A DNA stretch of 64,000 nucleotides from Topomyia yanbarensis (Eukaryota; Arthropoda; Insecta; Diptera; Culicidae): NCBI RefSeq assembly GCF_030247195.1, contig NC_080672.1:393593037-393657036 (forward strand), read 5' to 3'. This document shows, piece by piece, positions 45,301 to 57,240 of the stretch. How positions within the stretch are numbered: position 1 is the stretch's first letter; each line of letters begins with the position of its first letter. The notes under the pieces were generated by a model. The model made no database searches, was not told where the DNA came from, and saw only the letters and a list, made by a program, of their open reading frames with translations. A program made the position numbers and the translations under genes.

Positions 45301-45528
45301 CGTTCATATTACGAAAGAAGCTCGTTAATATTAGAAAGATTTTCGAATATTTCAATGAACAATTCGTAATAAGCCTACGAAAGTCGTTTCGTGGATTTCC
45401 TGAAAAACTCATAATAAAATTAAAAGTGACTACGAATGATGTACGAAGAATATGTAAATTTTACGAAAGTTTGCTACACGAAACCAATTCATAGCAGATT
45501 TACGAATATTATTATCATAGTAGTAGTA
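45301..45528. other. TTACGAAA-rich stretch
   Basis: Words such as TTACGAAAG, ATTCGTAATA and CTACGAAAG recur. Similar words occur left of the PHD fragment (44730-44780: CACGAAAAAG, TTTACGAAAA), so the fragment may lie inside a transposon of that kind. Confidence 0.35.
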
Positions 45529-46782
45529 TATGGGTCATTCCGCGCGAAGTAATCAAGGCACGTGTAATCGACCTTCACGGATTTGAACCAATTTTGCAGG
45601 AATTGTTCATCTAATTTTTTTGTGCTAATTGAACCACCCCTCGGGCCATGAGGCCCCACCCCCGATTTGAGAAATTGGTAAAAACTTTAATGTTCTTTTG
45701 ATTATATCTTCGATTATATTTATTCATAAATCAAACCGCAAGTTGCTTTTGGAGGAAGTTGTTCAAGGAGTCCAGAAAAAATATTAGCTTTTGTAGCAGC
45801 AGTGCTGCCAACTATGCAATCTCCCCAGTTAAAATTTAAAGTTCGCAATACATATATTTTAATTTTGTAAATTTTAATTCCACCTCACCTCAGACATTTT
45901 TACATAAACAACACTTCTAATCTTAATATAGTTTTAGCTTATCCTGAGATTTGAGCTTATCCGTTTTGAAGCGAAAAAACCCCAATATCTTAAATAAAAT
46001 CGCACACGCATAACGACAAAAATCCAGCAATAGCAGACCATGGTCGGTTTTTATGACAATTTGAAGATTTTCTCAATATTTTCGGTAAAAATGGATTTTT
46101 TATGGTAAAATGTCAGTTTTTTCCTTCAAAACGGTGTATGTCGGGACTAGCTCAAATTATATTGAGATTAGAAGTGTTTTTTACGTAAAAATGTCTGAGA
46201 AACACGATGAAATTAGAATTTTCAAAATTAAAATATATGTATTGCGAGAAAAATTAACTTTTAATTTATACCTGGAGAAATAGCATAGTTGGCAGCACTG
46301 CCGCTAAAACAATTGCCTTCTAAAAACATCTTGTGGTTTGATTTTAGAGTAAATAGAACCGAAGATATAATCAAATGAAAATTAAGAGGGGTGGTTGCTC
46401 CCACGAACCGAAACGTGATTCAACTGACACAAAAATTTAGATTTCTATGTATTGGCCCTAGATGAATAATTGTTCAAAAATTAGTTCAAATCTGTTAAGG
46501 TCGATTTCAAGTTTCCATCTTTTTCTTATGGATTAACTGAAAATGCCCCAATAAGCGGCCATCTTAGAAAACGAAAAAAAAAACAGTTTTTATGCTCCCA
46601 CCGTTGGAAAAATATTCATGAAATTGAATCAATGTATTCAGGGCATTGGCAGAGTATAACTGATTGATTTTGATGAAGTTTTTTCAACAGTGTGAGAAAA
46701 AACTGCTTTTTTCGTTTTACAAAATAGCCGCTTTTCCAAGTTTTCTCAGTTGAACCTTCATCACTTTGTGCGGAATGACCTA
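45529..46782. mobile_element. large foldback element, about 1.25 kb
   Basis: Ends GGGTCATTCCGCGCGAAGT and, inverted, AGGTCATTCCGCACAAAGT. Arms match far inward: ATATCTTCGATTATATTTAT/ATAAATCAAACCGCAAG against CTTGTGGTTTGATTTT/ACCGAAGATATAATC; GTGCTGCCAACTATGC against GCATAGTTGGCAGCAC; CAGACATTTTTACATAAA against TTTTTTACGTAAAAATGTCTG. It is non-coding. Terminal GGGTCATTCC is a style seen in insect DNA transposons, but I cannot name the superfamily. Confidence 0.75.
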
Positions 46783-48569
46783 TATGCGATTTCTAAATAG
46801 AATGGAAAAACTAATTCTCAGAAAGTCTCTTGGAAGCCACGCGGAAAACCGAAATTTCTCAGTCTATTTCGGACAGAGCTGTCAATATTGAGGACAAAAT
46901 CGAATATTGAAAAGTTTTGTTTTTCACCATCATAGATAAAAGATCGTGTGACCTGAAACACTTGCACCAATGTGGCAAAGTGTACAGTGGCATGGAGCAA
47001 AGTAATGAAATTTTTTTACGCATTTTGATTCAACTGATTTTCTATTATTAAATCATCACAAAATATTATTAAGCCGGTTAATAATTATACAATGTTTATA
47101 TAATTTAAACCATATTCTTATTGGGTTAAGGTATATAAATCAAGTTAATAGAGGAATTATTCTAATTCAATTCTTTTTCCATTATATATTCGTCCTAATA
47201 AGGACAGTTTACTGCTAACCATGTTTTGTGATTCGGTTAGAGAATCCGACCAAACCTCGCCGGTACGACTCATACGCACGGCATAACCTAGCAGTTCGCC
47301 ATCTCGCTTCTATTACGCCATTTTCGTTTGGAACTGCGAACAACAAAATTCTTCCAGTACAAATGTTCCGATTCGATGACTCAAGTCAAATTAGAGCTGT
47401 AGCAGCTATTCTACCATCAGCAGCAACCGCGAGAGAGTGAGAATAGAGGCTTTAACCTGAGGCACTTAGCAACATCAGAAATGCGAGCGTTCAATTATTG
47501 CCCCATATCTTGTTATTCCGCCACAAATGAATTAAACATTCAGTATAAAAGCACTCGTTAAACGCTACGCTAGGATAGGCCTAGTGTAATAATATGTAAT
47601 TCATCATTTGCATCAAATACACTACCACAATCAAAACAATCCCAGTACACAGGAAAGAATCAGCACTGCTACCAAAAGATGTTTTGCATACTTTTATGCG
47701 AAATTAGTGCCGTTTTTGCATGACCACGAAGCTGAGCTAGGCTGCAGCACCACCGCTTTTAGTTCATACATTTTTTACAGCAGCTGGGGCTAGAACCTGA
47801 CTCAGTTTCGCTTCAAGCGTATTCCGCGTCGTATCACTAGCTGAATTGCTTTGTATGCATATGCCTACCCAGAAACGTTCCACCCAGTCATCGAAAAGAT
47901 CAGTTCCGATGTAAAACTAGCTGCTCATTTATTGTATTACCCCGTACACAACAAACCTAATTAGACAAGAACAACGTCAAACGAACCGTGCTAGATAGGT
48001 TAATTGCAGCCATGATGCAGTCTGTTTACTAACTATAACCGATAAGGTTCAAACAGAATGCTTCGTAAATGACGCAGCGTTAGTCTTGATAGGAAAGAAA
48101 ATAAATCTGTCAAGACAACATCGCCTCACTTGCTTAAAAACAATCCATAGTTGAATAGTCCTTTACTCTCGGTCAGCGACGGAACATACTACTTTGCCCA
48201 CAATTCTAAACAATTTTTTAAGCGAACAAATTGACTTATAGTTTTGGCTTTTGGAACCTACCCAGAAAACTCCGTCACTGACCGAAAAATCTATCCAACC
48301 ATGGGTTACTTTCTACAGCAAGTGAAACAACGATTACCCAATAACTTTAAAACTTTTTAGAATGCATCCGACGCTCCGTCGCATCACTAACGAAACATTC
48401 TATTTTGGCCCTCAGAATCACTATCGTACCCGGAACTCAGTGCCTGTGTGACAGCATGCGCGCCTACTCATCCCAACCGTGCACTGAGTGGTAGTATGTG
48501 GTTTTTGCTTCGGATGACATTTAATTACAAAAAGAAATTGAAATTCAATTCAATTATTTGTCTTTGCAG
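46783..48569. other. no recognised gene
   Basis: Unique-looking sequence. TATAAAAG occurs at about 47543 with an AT-poor stretch downstream, which could be a promoter or chance. The plus frame 47228-47440 (70 codons) has no clear family. Nothing else is supported. Confidence 0.35.
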
Positions 48570-48622
48570 GCAGTCAGCGTCGTCGATGACAGTGAGTTGC
48601 CTGTCTGACAGAATATCGGCTG
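48570..48622 (+). other. candidate small exon (53 bp)
   Basis: A strong acceptor (TTATTTGTCTTTGCAG, ending 48569) and a strong donor (CTG/GTGAGT at 48622/48623) bracket 53 bp of higher GC. One phase is open (QSASSMTVSCLSDRISA). An internal GTGAGT at 48592 is an alternative donor. No other exon of the gene could be linked, so it may be a UTR or coding exon of an unseen gene, or chance. Confidence 0.3.
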
Positions 48623-49639
48623 GTGAGTAGCTTTCTTGTTACAGGCGGGGCCGTCTAACGTGATTTTAATTTTTTTTTTTCTGTCTCAAAGGAAGCCGCA
48701 TTTTTTTCACATTGAACATCATATCTTGTATATTATTACCGGGTTTTCATGAATCTGCAACAGTAAAATATTATGAGACGGGAAACCAGAGATGTGTCGT
48801 TCTTATCAGTTGTTTGCAATGCACAGTGGGAAAAAAAGTATCAAAAACGCGACTTTACTCAATAGCTGGATAGAAGGCTAAGTGTTGTAATCAATAATGA
48901 ATACTTCTTATGTAAAAATGTCTGGGGAGTCGATTGCAGGTATTTAAAATGACCGTAAAGTACGCTATCATGCCCGCTTTGTCCCAATTCTCCTTTTCGT
49001 TTGCGTTTATTTTCAAAACTGAATATATAACTCGGAAGAAAGTTGGAAACGGCTGACACAAATTGATATTTCTTATGTAAAAAAGTGCAGAAAATTGATT
49101 TAAGACATTTAGAATCGTCTCACGAAACGTATACACCCATTTTACCCCAATTCTCCGCAAAACTAAAGTTTGAAATTAATCCTGATAGGTGATACACATG
49201 GTGAGAAGCAACTTACTTTTTGTTTCGATGTTTTTCAGGACGAATCATATCGCCATACCCGGTTTTACGGTACCCGAATTTACATCCGGAGTACAAAAAT
49301 ATTCAAAGATACCTTGCAAAGGTTTTCTGCTAATCTGTGACAGAAACCACGTCATCATTTCCTATTTGTGTTGGCGCTCATAGGTTGGCCAGATGTGTAT
49401 CGATGTCATTGGGGGTTTCGACGAGAGCCTTGTGGAAAACCCATGTAGTAGCTTTAAGTTGCCGTATCGCAGGTAATGTGCTATTCTGGCAACAAAGTGT
49501 ACGATTAGAATTAACAGTGCAGTTTATCCGAGACGAAAATGGTTGCAGAATCATAAACTCTCTTAATAGCAAACAATACAGAAGACATTTGCTCTTTAGA
49601 GCGTAAGCTAGTTGAATTTCTAATGATAATCATTCATAC
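48623..49639. other. no gene; diverged 165-bp tandem duplication
   Basis: TTCTTATGTAAAAA followed about 75 bp later by CCCAATTCTCC occurs twice (48905-48993 and 49070-49156), an old direct duplication with offset about 164 bp. The rest is unassigned. Confidence 0.4.
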
Positions 49640-49885
49640 CCCGCCCGTCGCGAAAGGCAAAGTGAGTTTCATCCTAATCCGACACTAGCTTAACTAAGAA
49701 CTACAAACAGAACTAAGCCAGTGCCAGATTGACGCAAGTTTCAAAAAACGAAAACACTATTTGTGTTTCTAAGCAAACCCCTAGTCGTGCGTGATTTCCC
49801 GCAAAAGTAATTTTAAACAATTTTCTTCTCATTGGAGAGAAATAGTTTTACCTAAATGTTTCTCCACTAAGGAGAAATATAGCAT
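49640..49885 (-). repeat. dispersed repeat, related to 55436-55600
   Basis: On the minus strand GCTATATTTCTCCTTAGTGG, AGAAACATTTAGGTAAAA, AGAAGAAAATTGTTTAAA and TTAGTGTCGGATTAGGATGA, in the same order as at 55436-55600 on the plus strand. The family is not identified; it could be the 3' part of a retrotransposon. Confidence 0.6.
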
Positions 49886-50100
49886 AGCATTTCAATCGGC
49901 CGATACGAATTGTGGTCGAAAACTGGTTTTCCCGGATTGCAAATAACAATCATTGTTACTTGTCTCAACTCCCCAGGACCAATGCTCTGCTGCAGGAATC
50001 TGTCTTATAAAGTCAATTATCATCGGCTTTTTGTTGCATCAGAAAGATTCTTCAAAACATTGAGTGTGACTCTGTCTAACCCACGCGCATAATGTTTCGC
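49886..50100 (-). pseudogene. non-LTR RT fragment (I/Jockey-like)
   Basis: Minus-strand reading: ARGLDRVTLNVLKNLSDATK, two stops, DRFLQQSI, RQVTMIVICNPGKPVFDHNS, YRPIEML. These are the same RT blocks as at 31000-31250 but from a distinct copy. It is truncated at 49885 by another repeat. Confidence 0.65.
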
Positions 50101-50329
50101 ATAGAAACGAAGTTCGTTCATACCTTTCTTGCAAAGTATAAAGTTCATCGCGTCGGATATTCCTCATACGTTCGAATAAAAAATAGTCTGAGGAAATACC
50201 ACTATCGTTTCATTGGCATAACGGTTTTGGTCTTAGATTTTGTTCTAATTTTGAACGAAAACAATACGCACGCACATATTCTTCGATCGCACCAACGTCA
50301 ACAATTCCAGCAAGATTGAACATAACTAT

Positions 50330-50960
50330 AGCTGCTCTCTTTTCCAGTATATTATCTCTTTCAACAACCAAGTGTAGTGCCCGTACAGAGCAACAGGAAG
50401 TGTCACTGGTATGATGAAAGTTTTGTGCGCGTCCGTAGGATACGGGACTTCATCTATATATTCCAACAGTAGAAGCTTCTATTTACAGTCCCAAACCGCT
50501 TATTATCTTACTCTTCTATCTTCGCTATCACTTGTCACTAATGTCACTAGTGTTCTAAGATATATAAACTTACCGACAACCTAGTACTGCATCAATTTCT
50601 ACCTCGGAATCAACACTGTGCGCATGGCCTGGTTCTCTATCAACTATCATGTACTTTATTTTGTCAGAGTTATAGTCAGTGCGATTTTGGCGGTCACTCT
50701 CTTGATCTTGACACTCTTGAACAAACCGAATCAACCTATTCCGTTCGTCGGAATGCCATGTTCAAGCAATATTTCATTTCGTTGGACTGAATCTTACACT
50801 GTCTTGAAATCCACAAACAGATGATGAGTTCGTAAGTTGTTTTCACGAAATCCAGAGTTTGTCTTTTAAGGAGCAAGTATTTTAAATTGAGACCCATTAC
50901 TTCGTTGTATTGGTTCGTATCGGTGTAAAAAGTGCTATATTCAGAACCCAACATTGTTGA
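50330..50960 (-). pseudogene. non-LTR RT fragment of a second clade, internally deleted
   Basis: Minus-strand reading contains HHLFVDFKTV near 50810 (RT block with the first catalytic Asp), then NSDKIKYMIVDREPGHAHSV near 50640 and DSEVEIDAV, then a frame with RTLVTLVTSDSEDRRVR and TRTKLSSYQ near 50410. These match the start and the C-terminal part of a mosquito RT in which the intervening YADD region is missing, so an internal deletion is likely. Confidence 0.55.
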
Positions 50961-52837
50961 ATTTTCAGTTGCTTACATTTCTTAACTAAACATTTGGCGC
51001 TCTGAAATACCGGTTCCGAAATGAAAATCTGACTCTAACTTGAGTGGATAACTAAATAGAGATATCCTAACAACTTCTTCGAACATGTTCGAAGTTTTCG
51101 ATGTTATGTTCAGTAACGTACTACAAAGTATATATTTCATGGAGCTTTTTAAAACGGTGAGCACTAATTTGAAGCTCTTCCGATTTTACAAAATATCTCA
51201 ATATTTCGTTTACCTTCTTCGTCAGTGTACTGTTCAGTAGCTCAGGCGACTGCAATCGGATGGTAAATGGGAGGGGGAGAGGCGCACACCTTTTTGGCAA
51301 AATGTATCTGATACTCGATCTACAAAATAGAATTTGGAGTATTGGAAAGCCGTTTCCTGACATGCGTGGAGAGTGTCGAAGAACAGAAGACCTAAGTTCC
51401 CCAAGAAAGCCACTAAGGACTACTCGTATTTGTTTTTTCATGAATGATATTGATTGGATAAGCTATAACGCACTAAATAAAAACCTTAAAACTTAATAAT
51501 GCTTTACAAAAACAAATGTTCGCGAAAAGCATTTATACACACGCTTTTCTACTGGAACCTGTTGAATAGAAAGGGGGAGGTGAAATTCTGTTATTGAGTC
51601 CGATAAAGTTTAATTTAATTTTTAGCAATCTTTGTATTACCCGTTGCAGCCAAGAGATACCATTGGCTTGGTCTTCGCGAGAGAATTTCGTTAAAACATC
51701 TGTACCTTTGCAGGCAATGTTGTTTTCTTGTGGACGTTACAATATTGGGTCATGAAGTTATCTGAAAAAACGAAGAACGGACATTTACAACAAAGTTATT
51801 TTAATTTTATAATTAATCGAAATAAATCGCTCAACAATATTAAAGTTTTCAATCCGTCGACAGCAGTTTTAAAAATAAAACCAATTTCATCCACTCGATA
51901 TCAAGAAAGTATTTGAATATTTTTGGTAGAAGAAATCAATGTTTCCCGTTGCATGGTACTAAAACGGTATTGATTCTAAACATGTTTAACTAAAATTGAG
52001 AACTAAAAAATTAAAAAAAAATAGAACATGTTTGTTTAATCAAGACAAAAATAATCTTAAATCCTAAAAATCTCAATTTGGAATATAAAATTCAGATTTG
52101 AAAATAAAATGGAATCAATTTGAAATAAGGCATTTTGATGAGCGTGTAGTTTTTAAACCTTTAGTTCAATCGAATTTTTTTTAAGGATGTAAGAAAGTAA
52201 ATGACATTTTATTGAGTGTGAGCATGTGCGACAGCCCCCTGGTTGACACTCTGTTATTGATCGGAAATAGCTGAATTGTGTATTCATCAATACTGACACC
52301 GGCAAGACTCGAACAAAGATCACAGTAGAAAAGGGAAGGAAGGTTAATCCGGCACTTGTTTTTTGCTAAATATGACATACATTACTGCATACTAGGCAAA
52401 TGTCACGGAAGGAGGAAAATTTTTAGTAGGGATAGGGATTCGATTTAAAATTGTGCTGCGCGAATCAAGGGATACATAAGATGCTTAAAAATACGTTTTA
52501 GGAATAGCTTAACATTATTTATTATAATTATTTTTACAGAAGACTTGCTAGAAAAAGAAAAAGTAGCAATAAAATCTTAAAACCCATAATTATGAGTAGT
52601 AAGCAAACGGAGGGTACAACTAAAAAACTATCGATTGTTTTCGCGAAGAACATATGGAAAAATTTTGAGCGGCCCAAAATAAGCACTAGCCTTACTTTGT
52701 ATGACGGACATACTGGCAATTTCACGCATGCGTACTTTATTACGATTCTAACTTAAAGAATTATTTTACTAATTTAGCACAAAAAATAGAAAGATCAAAA
52801 GATGCAGGAAGTGAAAAGACGAGTCTTTTTTGTCGCC
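50961..52837. other. no recognised gene
   Basis: AT-rich, apparently unique. Frames 51121-51441 (minus, 106 codons) and 51260-51496 (plus) overlap on opposite strands and show no family motif. Confidence 0.4.
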
Positions 52838-52990
52838 TTTTGCGACATGAAATCAGGAACCCAGTGTATCAATTCTTGGCATCTGCCACCGGCTGCCACA
52901 CGACCTCTAGGTTGAGTATGTCCAGAGCAACATCCTACTTGACATCAGCCCCTTCCTGGTAGCGATTGAGGTTTTATGGTAGTTTTATAG
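52838..52990 (-). repeat. dispersed repeat block, related to 4145-4215
   Basis: On the minus strand CAAGAATTGATACACTGGG, TTCCTGATTTCATGTCGC and AAAAGGCGAC match the block at 4155-4205. Upstream on the minus strand it is GC-richer and may be a retrotransposon 5' region. Confidence 0.45.
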
Positions 52991-54828
52991 TCACCAATAA
53001 AACTAAGATAGTACTTGTTGCACGCTATAAAACTTCAATTCAATATTGGACTGAGTCGAGTCAAAAAAGACAAATCATAAAAAAACAATTATTTGCCTTT
53101 TAATAAAAAAAAGCCTTTCCCGAGTTGAAAACATTACCATTTTGGTATTTTGCATCCCTACATGTGTATTAGTTTGCACTCACACACAAAATCATTTTGC
53201 AAAGTACTTGTCAAAGGAATTTCTCATTATAATCATGTGCAATACAGACAACTCCGATTTTATATATTTTCTATCGTGCCCGATTTTCTCAACTTCATAA
53301 CCCTGATAAAGATAACAGTCATAATTATGCCGTAATGACAGGCGGTGGTAATTTTTTGCATACATATTGCCATAAGCAGAGAAAGTCAGAGCTTATTTTT
53401 GTTGGTCGCAGCATTTTCAGCAGTGATAATCATGGAAGGATTTTTGGTGATTTTTTTTCCAGCACAGTATCAGTGCGACACACTTTATTTGGCAGGACTT
53501 TCGAACAGTAGATTTTTATCTTACTTTCAAACACAGGATGAATCTGATACTTTCCAGATAGAATCATTGTAGATGAAATTGTAAATGTAAACGAGATATC
53601 ACCTAAAGTGAATTGAAGAATTTATATTTTTTAAAAAAGTAGACACAGAAAGTTGCTGTCACAGTTGCAGTTGATTTTAAGTGCAGCAAGATGTGTTGGA
53701 AAAATTTTGAGAGAAATAATGTGTATTTGTTCCACCGTAATGACCTGTATCCAGTTACATCATACAAGAAATGCGATACTGACTGCACGACGAATATTCG
53801 TTGCATGAAAATCTTAATTCACCGAAACAAGTTGAAATACTACACTAACCAAAAAGGTGTTCAAACTTTACGGAACCGAGGGTTACCCGCTCTGCTGGTC
53901 CCTTAAACTTGTCATCGCGTGTTCGAATCTCACCCACAAAGGAGGGGTTAATAGGATCATATCATCAGCCTTGCAGTTGGTGTGTGCGTTTAAAATCGGT
54001 TCCAAAACCTCTTTGAATAGAAGGCGAAAATTACATAGTTATTGAATGTATTTTACGAATTCAATGCATTTACTACCGCAGATACAATTACAACATGTGT
54101 TACTATGTTTAAATTACCACAATGTCACCTGTATCGCTTTTGTTGTTCTTTATCAGCAAATTATTAACTAAAAGAAGCGACAGATATGACAATTGAAAGA
54201 CAGATAGGCATTCTATTTAGAGCGATTCAGTAAGAAACATAGAACGGAAAACTAGAGCAAGGTAGGATCACATTTCCTTTCGATCATGTGTGTCCAGCTG
54301 TAGTTTTCCGTTATATGGAATACCTAACCATCTTTCAGTTTTCATATCTTTCGTTTCTCTTCGTTATTAAGGAATTATATACAGAGTTGTGGCAAAAAAG
54401 TGAGCTAAATTCGTGATTTTTTTGAAGTGTTTTATGCAAATTTTGAAAAAGCGAAAGACTGTTCGTTGATAGCACTATCGAAGATATAAAAAACAAGTTG
54501 AATTAAAAATGTTGTCGCAGTTATGGCCTATGCCACGAAACATCTTTTTTGGCAGAGATTTGCGGTGAACGGTTTCCAAGCCGCACCGCTTAACTGAAAT
54601 CCAAAAACTAAAAAGATTATTGAAGAAAAATGTATTGAGGTGTACCTGAACGAATCGGTTTCTCAATGGAATTTTTTTTCTTGCGAAAAAACATGTTGAT
54701 CAAAAAATTGAGTTGCGTGGTGTTAAAAAAAAAAGTTTATGAAAATCGGATGAATAGTTTTTAAGATATCACGATCACCGCAGCGGTACTTTTCAAAAAA
54801 CTTCATTCCGAGAATATTGCGTTTAAAG
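52991..54828. other. no recognised gene; possible SINE scrap
   Basis: Unassigned AT-rich sequence. GTGTTCGAATCTCACCC near 53921 resembles a pol III B box preceded by a tRNA-like segment (53880-53920), so a SINE remnant is possible. Open frames of 60-75 codons have no family motif. Confidence 0.35.
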
Positions 54829-55222
54829 CAGACTTCCCATGAACATCAACAAGTTTGTACATGTGTACAAAATTTCGTGCACGCGTTCAACCTCAAACAT
54901 GCTTCGTTTGGATGTACAAGTTCGCCTCGAACATCGAACCCAAGCAAACGATGTACAAACCCTAGTTCAAACATCCGTGTACGTACACCGGGTGCATTCA
55001 CGAAAACGATTCGCACAAGGCAAAAAGAGTCAACGCTAGTGATGATGAAAGTGAGAAAGAGAAAACTGCTGCCACGAACCTATGTGTACGCACACCGTGT
55101 ACGTACATGGGGTTCGGTTGTGCAGGTAAACATGTGCTCGTGTTTTGGTACGAAATGTGTGGGTTTAATATGTGCAAAGAACCAGAGCGAACATTGTGTG
55201 CGATGTTCATTTAGGAAGACTC
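54829..55222 (+). mobile_element. hAT-type MITE, 394 bp, 8-bp TSD (copy 2)
   Basis: Same family as 38404-38807: ends CAGACTTCCCATGAACATCA and, inverted, GAGTCTTCCTAAATGAACATCG. Flanks GTTTAAAG (54821-54828) and GTATAAAG (55223-55230), a duplication with one mismatch. The plus frame 54817-55359 (180 codons, R/T/C-rich) runs through it and beyond both ends, so it cannot be an element gene and looks accidental. Confidence 0.8.
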
Positions 55223-55435
55223 GTATAAAGTTTTGTGTTAGTTTCATTCGTGGAAGAACCAGCGCGAAGCAAACGGCTGTAATTCAAAATCTAGTGCTGC
55301 GATCTGGAAAAAATTTCGTACAGATATTTTCAAAAGTATGTACTTTCGCTATTCAATGAAAAAAACGATTTTTAGAATTCCATCATTGTATATAACTCCT
55401 TAATTTGCTAAAAATGGCCAACAAAATCAACACTT

Positions 55436-55600
55436 TGCTATATTTCTCCTTACTGAAGAAAAATTTAGGTAAAAACTACTATTTCTACACTACGAAGAAA
55501 ATTATTTAAAGCCATCTTTGCGCGTGAAGTGCACAAAACCGATTACTAAATTAGTTGCGGTATTTGCGTTAGTTAGTGTCGGATTCTGATGAGCCGAAAT
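55436..55600 (+). repeat. dispersed repeat, related to 49640-49885 (inverted)
   Basis: GCTATATTTCTCCTTACTGA, AAAAATTTAGGTAAAAAC, GAAGAAAATTATTTAAAG and TTAGTTAGTGTCGGATTC in the same order as the minus-strand copy at 49640-49885. Confidence 0.6.
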
Positions 55601-56992
55601 CGAAACTTCATAACTAAATTAAAATTAACACAATTTCAGTCCCAATATGGAGGAGTGAAGTCATCTACAGATAGGTGAATTTTTTGTCCGGGCATTGGCA
55701 ATAAAATTAGTAAGCTGAAAATGCAATTGGCGCATATTATTTTGTTTTTTCGTGACGCTGGATCATGGTACTCCCTATGCTCAGACTACATTGTGTACTT
55801 ATGAGAATCGAATAGCTACGTGTCAATTATATTAACGATACTTCACACTATGAAAAGCCCTGCGCGTAATCTGCTTTCCAGGTGAATAAGAAAGTGAAAT
55901 TGTTTTCCCATTCACGTCAATTTGTTTTATGATGTCGGACAGAGTATAGTTCATACATTATTCGGCTTGTGAATGTTATCCAATATGACATTTTTCTCAA
56001 CTCATCGATATCCATATATATCCGTCAAACCTAAGCAATGCACACCATCGAAAGAGCCTTCTTTTGTTATAAATAGTCAGGTTAAAATAAGAATGAGGCA
56101 GACATTAACTGTAAGGGTCCCTATTTTCCGGTGAGTCATTCCAAAGAAATTCTGTCGTGACGCGAGTCACCTGTAGCACAGTGACTGACAAACAACAAAC
56201 ATAGAAATAATTGCAGGTAGAAAGTTAACTAACCGTAAACAGAAGAACAAAAGACTATTTTCAGAAGAAGCAAACATCCTCCTGATAGACGCCAATCGAA
56301 AAATAAGCTCCATCGCAGTATCTCTACTTATAAATACGTTCATATCGAATCAACTGGACATGGCAAATTGCCAGTTCGCTCGGTTCGCGAATAGTCCAAT
56401 ATCGGATTCCTACCGGTATATATTATTGATGACAGATCCGAGCACACAGTATCAACTGTTGCAGCTTTCTCCCGTTGAAATATGATGGTAATTAATTGGG
56501 TTTCTGATTCGCCGACCGGGGTTCAACATCGGGGATCGAGAACGACTTTTCCGCCACTCGGCATTCGTTCACGATAATGACTGTTTAATTGATGGAATGT
56601 TTAATTTCACTGTGTGCTACTTGGCCGAAGGGGACTACTTATTGTCAGTGGATGGAAGATTAATTGAACTGTGCCAATTCCACAGATATTAATTTGAAAA
56701 ATGTGAGAAGGGAAAGTCAGTATGTTCTGATCAATAGTATGATGAAGTACCTCGGTACGGGAAACAGGGGTTAATTAAAACTGTGTCTTTTGCTAACAAA
56801 ATAATACAGTTAGCTGTCTGGCAATAATGCCCTTGTTTTACTTATATCGTGACCACAAATTTTCCAGTATAGGACAATGACGTTACATGAGTGGTTCAAG
56901 TTTTATAAAAAAAAGCATAAATTAATAGTTTCAAATTCATCTCATCAGTAACTGCTACCAACTTAGGGTCAGTTTGGACAATAAACCCAAAC
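55601..56992. other. no recognised gene; TATA-like words
   Basis: Unique-looking sequence. TATAAATAG near 56069 and TATAAATACG near 56330 resemble insect TATA boxes. No coding exon can be attached to them. Confidence 0.35.
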
Positions 56993-57240
56993 TAGTATCA
57001 AAATGGCACCAGTTAGATACAAATGTAAATCCAAAAAGGCACTACTACCTATGTGAACGTCTAATGTAACTGGTTGTGGTCTCAAATAATCATCGAGAAG
57101 CAAGCGGAGAAACTCCGATTTGCTCTTGTTCTTTATCTTGGGAACCGAACGCCTGACACTATGAAAAATTTACTCCAAAAAGGGAAAAAATGAATCATAC
57201 CAATGTGTGCGTAAGAGCGAGTTTTTCAATTCATCTCGTT
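56993..57240. repeat. unclassified dispersed repeat, copy 1
   Basis: Starts TAGTATCAAAATGGC and shares CCTATGTGAACGTCTAATGT, ATAATCATCGAGAAGCAAG, GCCTGACACTATG and GAGTTTTTCAATTCA with 59496-59773. It lacks the TAATGAGTAGGCGAAAACGA segment found in copy 2. Confidence 0.7.

Noticed and set aside
47540..47560. TATAAAAG promoter or LTR promoter
   Set aside because: No LTR pair, primer-binding site or downstream coding sequence was found; such a word is common in AT-rich DNA.
54817..55359. 180-codon plus frame
   Set aside because: It spans a hAT MITE and its target duplication on both sides, so it cannot have evolved as one gene. Its Arg/Thr/Cys richness reflects the CpG-rich repeat words.
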